Positions 30,484 to 38,926 of a stretch of DNA of 41,225 bases are shown one piece after another. The DNA lies in the NCBI GenBank assembly GCA_022486935.1, contig JAKVJO010000008.1:1-41225 (forward strand). The letters run 5' to 3'. The notes under the pieces are model-generated. The model saw only the letters and a program-made list of their open reading frames with translations. It was not told the origin of the DNA and searched no databases. The DNA is from Solobacterium sp. (GTDB lineage: Bacteria > Bacillota_I > Bacilli_A > Erysipelotrichales > Erysipelotrichaceae). The first letter of the stretch is position 1. Every line of letters begins with the position of its first letter. The position numbers were made by a program, and so were the translations under genes.

Positions 30484-30775
30484 CAAAGGTGGGAAAAGTG
30501 CAGATGTTTTCGAATTGGCTGAAAGATAAAGAGATGTATAGGATAATTATCTATAGAGAAGTAATAATCAAACTATTACGATTTATAATGAATAAGAATC
30601 AACAATCCGGAGATGATATTTGCGTGAAAAGATGATAAGTAGCGTGAAAATTCATGATTTTTTTCTGGTTGTCTAAATATATGTACATTTGATTGGGTAT
30701 ACTTCATATAGAAAGCATAATAATGCTTTGAAATCGGGTCTTTGCATATACAGGTTTTGGTGGTATGGAGGCAAT

Positions 30776-33322
30776 ATGAATTGTGTGGAAATCCTGTGGG
30801 GTAAAAGCAATCCATATAAAAGTCTTTTACATCATATGATCGATTCAGGTGCTTGCGCTAATCAGCTGCTTATTTCAGGCTGCTGCAGTTATGTTCTTCC
30901 TCTAATTCATGATGTTGCCGGAACGGTTGATGCTGAATCGGTCGCACTGATTTCGTATCTTGCAGCAGCACACGACATTGGTAAGGCTCACCCGGATTTT
31001 CAACGGGCAGCAGAAATACAGGAAGTAAATCGATTGACTGATGAAAAGTGGATTCAAGGGCCAAAGAGAAACAATCGATTTCGCCACGAAAAGTATTCTG
31101 GAATGGTACTAAGAAGAATCTGGCAGGAGAAGAATGTATTTTCGGAAAAATATATAGACACATTTTCGCGAATAGAAGAGCTGCATCATCAAGGTAAAAC
31201 CGGAATTGCTGCAGAACCGTCTGCTGCATACGGAACAATATGGACTAATGCGCAGAATGAACTGGAAGACAGAATCAATCAATTGATACAGCCTCCGGAG
31301 ATGAAAAGCGAGTGTAAACATTGGGATGCGCTGGCTGCAGAGATAATGGGAATAATAATACTTTCTGACTGGATAGCATCAAGCGGTTCATTTGAAGATA
31401 ATGATGAAACAAAGGACGATGACTATTATCTGAGGTCGTTAGAAATCGCAAAAACCACAATACTAAAATATGGATTGAGCAAACCCATTTATGAATTCCA
31501 GCCAAAATGTTTCAGCGATGTATGGCCTGTAATCAATAGAGAAGAAATGCGACCAATTCAAACTTCATGCGAGGATGAAGGATCGGATCCAGCCCCGTTT
31601 TACATAATCGAAGCGCCGATGGGTGAGGGGAAGACAGAAGCGGCACTGTATCTTGCTTTGAATATGGTGAACAAATTTCATAAAGAAGGAATTTATGTTG
31701 CCCTTCCTACTTCAGCCACTAGCAATCAGATGAATGATCGAGTAAACAGTCTGTTTCATTATCTGCATATCCCTGAATCAAGGCTGCTCCACAGTACTGC
31801 ATGGGCAGTAGAAGGAATTGAAACTGTGTCTAGAACAACAGCTGAAGATGGGGATGGTCTTTCTGAGTGGTTGGCTCCTCTGAGAAGAGGTCTATTATGT
31901 GCCAATGCTGTAGGAACAGTAGATCAGGCAATGATGTCAGTTCTACTAGTGAAATATGGTGTTCTTCGTCTTCTTGGGCTTAGCCAGAAGGTGCTGATCA
32001 TAGATGAAATCCATGCATATGATGCTTATATGACAGATATCATTGAGCGTTTATTATCATGGTGCAAAGCGCTGAAGATTCCGACGATACTATTATCGGC
32101 AACACTGACAGCAGAAAAACGTAAACAGTTCATGAAAGCGTATGGAGCCGAACCGGAAGGTCTGAGTTCCGAGTATCCTCTTATATCCAGTATTCATAAT
32201 GATTGTGTAAAACAACAGCCAGTCAATACATATATGAATCGGGTATATCGATTTCGCTGTGAACCAATATTAGAGGATCTAAGTAGAACAGCTCAACTGG
32301 CCAAGGAGTTGGTATCCGAAGGTGGGTGCCTATGCTTAATGGCAGACACAGTTGTCGAAGCACAGAAGTTATATGAATTACTAAGAAATAACCTTTCTCC
32401 GGATATTAAACTCATACTCTTTCATAGCAGATTTCTATTGCGAAGAAGAATGGAAATTGAGCATGAATGTATCGAATTATTTGGGAAGGAAAGTGGAAGC
32501 AAGAGACCTGAAAAAGCGATTCTCGTATGTACTCAGGTTGTAGAACAATCATTAGATCTGGACTTTGACGGCATGGTAACGCAAATTGCACCAATTGATT
32601 TATTACTTCAAAGAGCCGGAAGAGTCCACAGACATGAGAATCACTGGCGTCCTGAGAAAATGAAGGACGCGGTAATTACTGTTCTTACAAAGGAGGATGG
32701 CAGATATGATCATTCAAAACCATCGTTCGTCTATGCGCCGTTCCTTTTGGATAAAACGCACGAATATTTGAGCCCGGAGAAAACAATACTTGTACCGGAG
32801 ATGATGAGGGAAGCAATTGAGGGAGTGTATTCAGTCAAGCCAAACCTTGAGCAAATGGAAGCATATGCAACAATGTCGTTCGACAATCAAATGATGAGGC
32901 AAAATGCCCGGGGTGGAGAATGGCCTAAGCCAAATGCAGATTACTTCTTTGCAACACAATCAATCCCTGATGGCTCTGACTGGTCAGAGGATCGATCTGA
33001 GTTTGTGGCAGAAGTACCAAAGACCAGAGAGGGAAACAGAACAACAAGAATTGCTATTTTGTCAGATGATATGTTTGAACAAATAAAGTCAAAACCATAT
33101 GATCGGCGGTTGGCGAAACAGGTACTTCTGGATTCCGTTTCAATAATTCTTCCCTCGAACGTAGACGTATCGGGAATCGAAACAGGGTGCGGAGTACTTA
33201 AGGGGTGCTTATTGCTACGCGCTGGGATTAATGGAAGAGTATTTATCAACGATATCGAAATTATTGACAATCCGGATATTGGAATATCTATTGGGAGGAT
33301 GAAACAACATGGCACACTTTGA
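30776..33322 (+). CDS. cas3: CRISPR-associated helicase/nuclease Cas3 (type I-E)
   Basis: HD motif AAHDIGKAHPDFQ; Walker A EAPMGEGKTEAALY; DEIH box LIIDEIHAYD; SATL; C-terminal QRAGRVHRH. GGAG ribosome-binding site before ATG 30776. Confidence 0.95.
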   Translation: MNCVEILWGKSNPYKSLLHHMIDSGACANQLLISGCCSYVLPLIHDVAGTVDAESVALISYLAAAHDIGKAHPDFQRAAEIQEVNRLTDEKWIQGPKRNNRFRHEKYSGMVLRRIWQEKNVFSEKYIDTFSRIEELHHQGKTGIAAEPSAAYGTIWTNAQNELEDRINQLIQPPEMKSECKHWDALAAEIMGIIILSDWIASSGSFEDNDETKDDDYYLRSLEIAKTTILKYGLSKPIYEFQPKCFSDVWPVINREEMRPIQTSCEDEGSDPAPFYIIEAPMGEGKTEAALYLALNMVNKFHKEGIYVALPTSATSNQMNDRVNSLFHYLHIPESRLLHSTAWAVEGIETVSRTTAEDGDGLSEWLAPLRRGLLCANAVGTVDQAMMSVLLVKYGVLRLLGLSQKVLIIDEIHAYDAYMTDIIERLLSWCKALKIPTILLSATLTAEKRKQFMKAYGAEPEGLSSEYPLISSIHNDCVKQQPVNTYMNRVYRFRCEPILEDLSRTAQLAKELVSEGGCLCLMADTVVEAQKLYELLRNNLSPDIKLILFHSRFLLRRRMEIEHECIELFGKESGSKRPEKAILVCTQVVEQSLDLDFDGMVTQIAPIDLLLQRAGRVHRHENHWRPEKMKDAVITVLTKEDGRYDHSKPSFVYAPFLLDKTHEYLSPEKTILVPEMMREAIEGVYSVKPNLEQMEAYATMSFDNQMMRQNARGGEWPKPNADYFFATQSIPDGSDWSEDRSEFVAEVPKTREGNRTTRIAILSDDMFEQIKSKPYDRRLAKQVLLDSVSIILPSNVDVSGIETGCGVLKGCLLLRAGINGRVFINDIEIIDNPDIGISIGRMKQHGTL

Positions 33323-34808
33323 TGTATTAAATGATCCATGGATACCAGTTGAGTTGTCTGAAGGAACACATAAGGAATTTGGAATTTTGGCGACGTTAAA
33401 GCAAGCTGGGAAAATCAGGCGGATCAATTGCAGCTATCCACTGGAGAACACAGCAATCATACGGCTTCTTACGGCGTTCTTGATGGATGCGTATCAATTG
33501 GAAAATATAAATGACAGAAAAGAGTTGTATAAACAGGGTCATTTTGATGAAGGAATCCTTGATGGATACTCCGATAAATGTATTGCAGAAGGAACATCTT
33601 TTGATTTATTTGATCAGTCAGCTCCATTTATGCAATCAAGATATGATAGTAAATTAGACAGCGATAAAGAAACTGGTGTTTCCGCAATTGTGTTGAAATT
33701 TACCAGTGGGAATAACCATACCCATTTTGATCATCGTACGCAGGCGGAACTGCAACTATCATACGCTGAAGCATTGCGCTCTTTTTTGGCCGAATATACA
33801 TTTTGTCCTGCGGGTGGCGCAGGATATAGTGCTTCTGTAAATGGGATGCCATGTATCCTGTATGTTCCGGAAGATGAGGATCTGTTCAAGCAACTGGTAC
33901 TGTGCATGCTTGCAAAGTCTGAGATCGGAAATATACCTATGAATAATCCGCCGGTTGCGTGGAGAAACAAGAATCCAATTATTCCGGGATCGAAAACAGC
34001 GGAGATGTCTATCTTGGCGGCACTTACTTGGCAGCCACGAAGGATGACTCTGATTCCAGATGAAGATACTCAAACAATCAAGAATGTGTACTTCCAGCGA
34101 GGAGGATTCTTTAAAGAAAATGAGCTTTGGAGAGATCCATTTGCTTCATACAAATTAACCAAAGAAGGAAATTGGAAGGCGACATTTGCAAAAGAGGGAC
34201 GCGATTTGTGGCAGGATGTTGGAACATTGACTGCATCAAGTCCCAACGGTAATAGTAAACCGCCGCTGATTCTTAAACAGATGGGATCAATTAAACCGAA
34301 TGATGCAATTATCAGATCAAATGCAACAGCAATCATTGTGGTCAATAACGCAAAACTTGTATCAATTCAATTTGACGAATTGACAATACCTAAAGTGTTT
34401 ATTGAAAATCAGGAACTGGGCAATTGGCTTAAGTCGGATATTGGCTTGGCGGAAAGAGTGATTGAAAAAATCAGAAGTGACTATTTCAAACCAGATAAGA
34501 AGGAAATACTAGGAAAAGAAGTTTCTACCGAGATTGAAAGAGGATGCTATGAAGAACTGAGAAGAATTCTGTTTACTGAATATCTTCCGAAACTGGCTGA
34601 AGTTAATTTGAAAAGTTTTGACTGGCAACAACCAATGATCAATAAATGGGATGAGATTCTTCGGACTATTGTAAAACATGCTGCGGTCAAAGCAGAATCC
34701 AGAGCGGGAGCAACCACAGAAGATTTAATTAGCATTGTCTGTGCAAGTAATAAATGCAGAAATGACTGTGAAAGTATCATCAAGAAAGGAAGAGATAGCA
34801 ATGGATGA
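33309..34808 (+). CDS. casA: Type I-E Cascade large subunit Cse1/CasA (Cas8e)
   Basis: FDVLNDPWIPVELSEGTHKEFGILATLKQAGKIRRINCSYPLENTAIIRLLTAFLMDAY; position after cas3. Confidence 0.93.
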   Translation: MAHFDVLNDPWIPVELSEGTHKEFGILATLKQAGKIRRINCSYPLENTAIIRLLTAFLMDAYQLENINDRKELYKQGHFDEGILDGYSDKCIAEGTSFDLFDQSAPFMQSRYDSKLDSDKETGVSAIVLKFTSGNNHTHFDHRTQAELQLSYAEALRSFLAEYTFCPAGGAGYSASVNGMPCILYVPEDEDLFKQLVLCMLAKSEIGNIPMNNPPVAWRNKNPIIPGSKTAEMSILAALTWQPRRMTLIPDEDTQTIKNVYFQRGGFFKENELWRDPFASYKLTKEGNWKATFAKEGRDLWQDVGTLTASSPNGNSKPPLILKQMGSIKPNDAIIRSNATAIIVVNNAKLVSIQFDELTIPKVFIENQELGNWLKSDIGLAERVIEKIRSDYFKPDKKEILGKEVSTEIERGCYEELRRILFTEYLPKLAEVNLKSFDWQQPMINKWDEILRTIVKHAAVKAESRAGATTEDLISIVCASNKCRNDCESIIKKGRDSNG

Positions 34809-35292
34809 TCAAGAATTCAAAGTGTCTGAATTAACGAAGGCGGATCGCGCAACATTAAGGAGATGCGTCGGGAGAACGTTGGCAGAGTCACCTAAAGCAA
34901 TCAGCCTATTTTACTCATTAGTACCAAACGGACTTCCAAAATGGAAGGAAGAACGATTCTTCGCGGTTCTCTGTATTGCTGCCTTATGGGATGACGACAG
35001 AAGAGGTACTCCATTTGAATTGTGTATGAAAAGGATGAAAGACACATTTCCTACTATGGATAATCGAATGAAGAGTATTCTAAGTGTCCGATGGTCTGAC
35101 GAAGATGGATTCTTATGCGGGAAACTTGGTTCGTTAGCAAGAATGATGAAGAGTGGGAATTCATTGAAGCCGGATGCTGAGCAGCTATACACAGATTTGG
35201 TATATTGGAATTCAGAGAATCAAAGTGTCCAAAAGAATTGGGCAAGGAAGTATTACACATCCGAAAATAAATCGGAAGAAGGAGAAAACTGA
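34801..35292 (+). CDS. casB: Type I-E Cascade small subunit Cse2/CasB
   Basis: ADRATLRRCVGRTLAESPKAISLFYSLVPNGLPKWKEERFFAVLCIAALWDDDR; position between cse1 and cas7. Confidence 0.92.
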   Translation: MDDQEFKVSELTKADRATLRRCVGRTLAESPKAISLFYSLVPNGLPKWKEERFFAVLCIAALWDDDRRGTPFELCMKRMKDTFPTMDNRMKSILSVRWSDEDGFLCGKLGSLARMMKSGNSLKPDAEQLYTDLVYWNSENQSVQKNWARKYYTSENKSEEGEN

Positions 35293-35294
35293 TC

Positions 35295-36425
35295 ATGCTT
35301 TACGAAATTCACATGCTTAAGAATTATCCGCCGGTTAATCTCAACAGAGATGATACAGGGTCACCAAAAACCTGTTATTTTGGAGGGACTCAGAGAGGCA
35401 GAATTTCCAGCCAGTGTTTAAAACGTTCTTGGAGAACATCTCCTCTATTTGTTGACGAGTTTAAAGAACTGGGGATTCGTACCAGGCATCTTCCTGATCT
35501 GATTGGAGATGAATTTGTAAAACGTGGATTGCCGGATGAAATGATTGAAGAAACAAAATTAATTCTTACTGGATTTGCAAACAAGGATTCCAAAACGAAC
35601 AAAGACAACATCACTTCGCAGATCGTATTCTATTCACCCAATGACATCAAAGAAATTGCCGATGAAATAGAAAAGAAATGGAAGTCTAATCCGGATATCA
35701 AAGACTTCAAAAAAACGAAGGCTAAAGACATTGAAGGAATAATGCAGGATAACAAGATCCGTCCAATCACAATGGATATTGCACTATTTGGAAGAATGGT
35801 CACTTCGAATGCTTTTGAAAATGTTGAATCGGCAACACAGGTTGCTAATGCAATATCTACACACACAGTCAATCAGGAATCTGATTACTACACAGCGATG
35901 GATGATATGCTTCACAACAGCAAATCGGAAGAAGCTGTAACTGCATTGATTGGCGAGACTGATTACAATGCATGTTGTTATTATCACTACATGTCAATCG
36001 ATACCGATCAGTTAAAAGACAATCTCAAAAACTCACCGGATGCCGAAAACATGATTGATGTAGTGCTGCCAACATTGATTGAAGTCATGGCATATACCAA
36101 TCCTTCAGGAAAGCAGAATTCTTTTGCTGGCAATATTCTTCCGGATATGATTTGTGTCGAAGTAAAGGCAAAGAAAATTCCTTGCTCATATGTAAATGCT
36201 TTTGCTGAACCAGTAAGATTTTCAGGCAACAAAGAACTCGTAAAAACCAGCGTCCAGAAGCTGTCCGATGAGATCAATTTGATTGACGAATCTTATGGGC
36301 TTGATATTAAGCACAGAGGATGGTTTGCCCCAAGATTCAATGATATTTCACCGAAGAAGGCAGAAGTCAAAAAGTCACTTAACGAATTGGTTACTTCATG
36401 TAAAGACTGGGCTAAGGAGGAGTAG
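35295..36425 (+). CDS. cas7e: Type I-E Cascade backbone Cas7/Cse4/CasC
   Basis: YEIHMLKNYPPVNLNRDDTGSPKTCYFGGTQRGRISSQCLKRSWRTSPLF; ALFGRMVTSNAFENVESATQVANAISTHTVNQESDYYTAMDD. Confidence 0.96.
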   Translation: MLYEIHMLKNYPPVNLNRDDTGSPKTCYFGGTQRGRISSQCLKRSWRTSPLFVDEFKELGIRTRHLPDLIGDEFVKRGLPDEMIEETKLILTGFANKDSKTNKDNITSQIVFYSPNDIKEIADEIEKKWKSNPDIKDFKKTKAKDIEGIMQDNKIRPITMDIALFGRMVTSNAFENVESATQVANAISTHTVNQESDYYTAMDDMLHNSKSEEAVTALIGETDYNACCYYHYMSIDTDQLKDNLKNSPDAENMIDVVLPTLIEVMAYTNPSGKQNSFAGNILPDMICVEVKAKKIPCSYVNAFAEPVRFSGNKELVKTSVQKLSDEINLIDESYGLDIKHRGWFAPRFNDISPKKAEVKKSLNELVTSCKDWAKEE

Positions 36426-36430
36426 TAATT

Positions 36431-37105
36431 ATGCTCTTGCTCCTTATGAGGCTAGAAGGGCCACTGCAAAGTTGGGGAGAACGATCTTCTTGGGATACTA
36501 GAGATACTGCATTGATGCCTACTAAATCTGGTGTTATCGGACTTGCTGCTGGATGCATGGGGTTGGCAAGAGGCGATGAAGGAATAGATAAGCTGTCTCA
36601 AGCTTTGCATATGGCAGTGCGCGCAGACAAGCCTGGAATAGTGATGACAGATTATCAGACTGTTCAGGGAATGCCGTATCTTAACTCCGCTAACGGAAAA
36701 CCAAGAACGGCCAATACAATTGTCTCTCCTCGTGATTATCTTCAGGACGCTTCATTTTTAGTTGCACTATATGGTGATTCAGAAACAATTGAAAATGTGG
36801 CAAAGGGGATCCGCGAGCCAAAGTGGGCTCCATACCTGGGAAGAAAAAATTGTGTTCCTGCAACACCGATAATACCTGTTCTCACAGAGAAATATGGGAC
36901 GGTTGAGAGCGCATTTTCTGAAATTAAATTGTTTCATGGCAAAGAAAGCGGTACCGCAGTCGAAGCAGAAATCGAAGAAACAAATGGTGAATCAGTCCGT
37001 TATGATAATTTAAAATTTGCACTAGATAGACAGTTCTGTACGCGAAATGTGAAAAGGATGATTTTGATTGTGGAAGGAGATAATGATGTATTTAACCTAT
37101 CTTGA
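36431..37105 (+). CDS. cas5e: Type I-E Cas5/CasD
   Basis: LLLLMRLEGPLQSWGERSSWDTRDTALMPTKSGVIGLAAGCMGLARGDE. Confidence 0.96.
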   Translation: MLLLLMRLEGPLQSWGERSSWDTRDTALMPTKSGVIGLAAGCMGLARGDEGIDKLSQALHMAVRADKPGIVMTDYQTVQGMPYLNSANGKPRTANTIVSPRDYLQDASFLVALYGDSETIENVAKGIREPKWAPYLGRKNCVPATPIIPVLTEKYGTVESAFSEIKLFHGKESGTAVEAEIEETNGESVRYDNLKFALDRQFCTRNVKRMILIVEGDNDVFNLS

Positions 37106-37712
37106 AACAAGCGTTCTGAATCCCAGCGCTAGACAGTGTATAAAGAACTGTCATGACATGCATCGATCGTTAATGAAGGGTTTTCCGCAAGTCGATGATT
37201 CTAATGCCAGAGAAACTGCAAAAGTGCTATATCGAGTAATGATGAATGATTCGATCATCACGATTTACATTCAAAGTGAGGGCAAGCCGGATTTGTCCAA
37301 ATATGAGGTCTTAACTCCGACTGTCTGTAAGACACAGGATATTTCATCGCTCAAAGAGAAACTGATAACAGGAAGTACATGGAAAATCAATTTGTTGGCT
37401 GTGCCAAGTAAAAAAGTTCTGAGAGAAGGTAAAAACAGCAATCGAATCTTTTTAACCAAGGCGGATGATCGTAATGAATGGCTTAAAAGGCAGGGGGAAA
37501 AGGGTGGATGGAAGATTGATTCAATATATGAAAAAAGCGAACAGACATGTTGCGGTTGGAAAACAACTGACAAGTTCAGATTTAATACAATAGAGTTCTC
37601 CGGGATAATTGTTATCGAGAATCAGGAGAAATTTTGGAGAACGTTCCAAACAGGTGTTGGTCCAGAAAAAGCATATGGTTGTGGAATGTTCATAATCACG
37701 AATATTCAATAA
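37083..37712 (+). CDS. cas6e: Type I-E crRNA endonuclease Cas6e/CasE
   Basis: MYLTYLETSVLNPSARQCIKNCHDMHRSLMKGFP; C-terminal FSGIIVIENQEKFWRTFQTGVGPEKAYGCGMFIITNI. Start at ATG 37083 or 37086. Confidence 0.95.
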   Translation: MMYLTYLETSVLNPSARQCIKNCHDMHRSLMKGFPQVDDSNARETAKVLYRVMMNDSIITIYIQSEGKPDLSKYEVLTPTVCKTQDISSLKEKLITGSTWKINLLAVPSKKVLREGKNSNRIFLTKADDRNEWLKRQGEKGGWKIDSIYEKSEQTCCGWKTTDKFRFNTIEFSGIIVIENQEKFWRTFQTGVGPEKAYGCGMFIITNIQ

Positions 37713-37714
37713 TT

Positions 37715-38638
37715 ATGCCAAAAGACCTACATATTCTCCCAAAACTGAGAGACAGTCTGACATTTCTCTATATAGAGCATTGCACAATTGAACAATTAAA
37801 TCTTTCAATAGTAATGATCACAAAGTCTGGACAAACGCCCATTCCTATAGCAGCCATGACCGTACTGATGATTGGCCCTGGTGTCAGCATCACTCATGCG
37901 GCAATTAAAGTGATCAATGATTGTGGATGCATGGCAGTTTGGTGCGGAGAGAACTGCGCACGCTTCTATGCGTTTGGAGCTGGAGAAACGAGAAGCAGTC
38001 GGAACCTGTTGATTCAAGCGTGCTTATGCATGGATAAAACGAAACATCTCGAAGTTGCAAAAAGAATGTACCTGAGAAGATTTCCTGATATGGATTGTGA
38101 AGGAATGAATATTCAGCAACTTCGAGGGTTGGAAGGAATCCGCGTAAGGGAAGCATATAAGCTGGCTTCCAAGAACAGTGGAATTCCCTGGAACGGAAGA
38201 TCGTATAAACAAACTGAATGGGATGCATCTGATCCGGTCAATCGTGCGCTGTCAACTGCTAACGCAATTCTCTATAGTGTCTGCCAGGCAGCTGTAATAT
38301 CACTTGGATACTCAACAGGGCTTGGATTCATTCATACCGGGAAAATGCTTTCATTTATTTACGATGTTGCTGATCTATACAAAGCTGAAACGACAATACC
38401 CGTTGCGTTTTCGGCTGTCAAAAACAATCCCAATGATATTGAGCATCAAGTAAGGAGCGAATGTCGTCAGGCATTCTATTCCAGTAAAATTCTAAAAAGG
38501 ATACCAGAAGATCTGGCTTGGGTATTTGATGTTGACATATCCACAGACGAATTCGATGTTTCCGGTGCAGGCGAACTATGGAATGATCAAGGAGACACAA
38601 TTCAGGGCGGAACAAATTATGGGGTTAATAGTAAATGA
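37715..38638 (+). CDS. cas1e: CRISPR integrase Cas1 (type I-E)
   Basis: GPGVSITHAAIKVINDCGCMAVWCGENCARFYAFG; QQLRGLEGIRVREAY; GFIHTGKMLSFIYDVADLYKAET. Confidence 0.97.
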   Translation: MPKDLHILPKLRDSLTFLYIEHCTIEQLNLSIVMITKSGQTPIPIAAMTVLMIGPGVSITHAAIKVINDCGCMAVWCGENCARFYAFGAGETRSSRNLLIQACLCMDKTKHLEVAKRMYLRRFPDMDCEGMNIQQLRGLEGIRVREAYKLASKNSGIPWNGRSYKQTEWDASDPVNRALSTANAILYSVCQAAVISLGYSTGLGFIHTGKMLSFIYDVADLYKAETTIPVAFSAVKNNPNDIEHQVRSECRQAFYSSKILKRIPEDLAWVFDVDISTDEFDVSGAGELWNDQGDTIQGGTNYGVNSK

Positions 38639-38907
38639 CAATAATTGTGATGGATAATGTTTCGACATCTACAAGAGGCGAATGTACCAAGTATCTGCTG
38701 GAAGTCAAAACCGGAGTATTTGTAGGAAATATCACTAGTGTTGTTCGTGAATTGGTGTGGCAAAAGATTCAACGAAATTGTGCTAATGGAGGCGCGATCT
38801 TGATATATTCCATGGCAAATGAACAGGGCTATGAATTGGAGATGTTTGGAGATCCTCGAAAAAAGGTAATAGACTTAGATGGCATCAAATTGATACAGAC
38901 CGCATAA
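38635..38907 (+). CDS. cas2e: CRISPR-associated Cas2 (type I-E)
   Basis: MTIIVMDNVSTSTRGECTKYLLEVKTGVFVGNITSVVRELVWQKIQ...IDLDGIKLIQTA; 4-nt overlap with cas1. Confidence 0.96.
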   Translation: MTIIVMDNVSTSTRGECTKYLLEVKTGVFVGNITSVVRELVWQKIQRNCANGGAILIYSMANEQGYELEMFGDPRKKVIDLDGIKLIQTA

Positions 38908-38926
38908 ATATCAACAATACGGAAGT

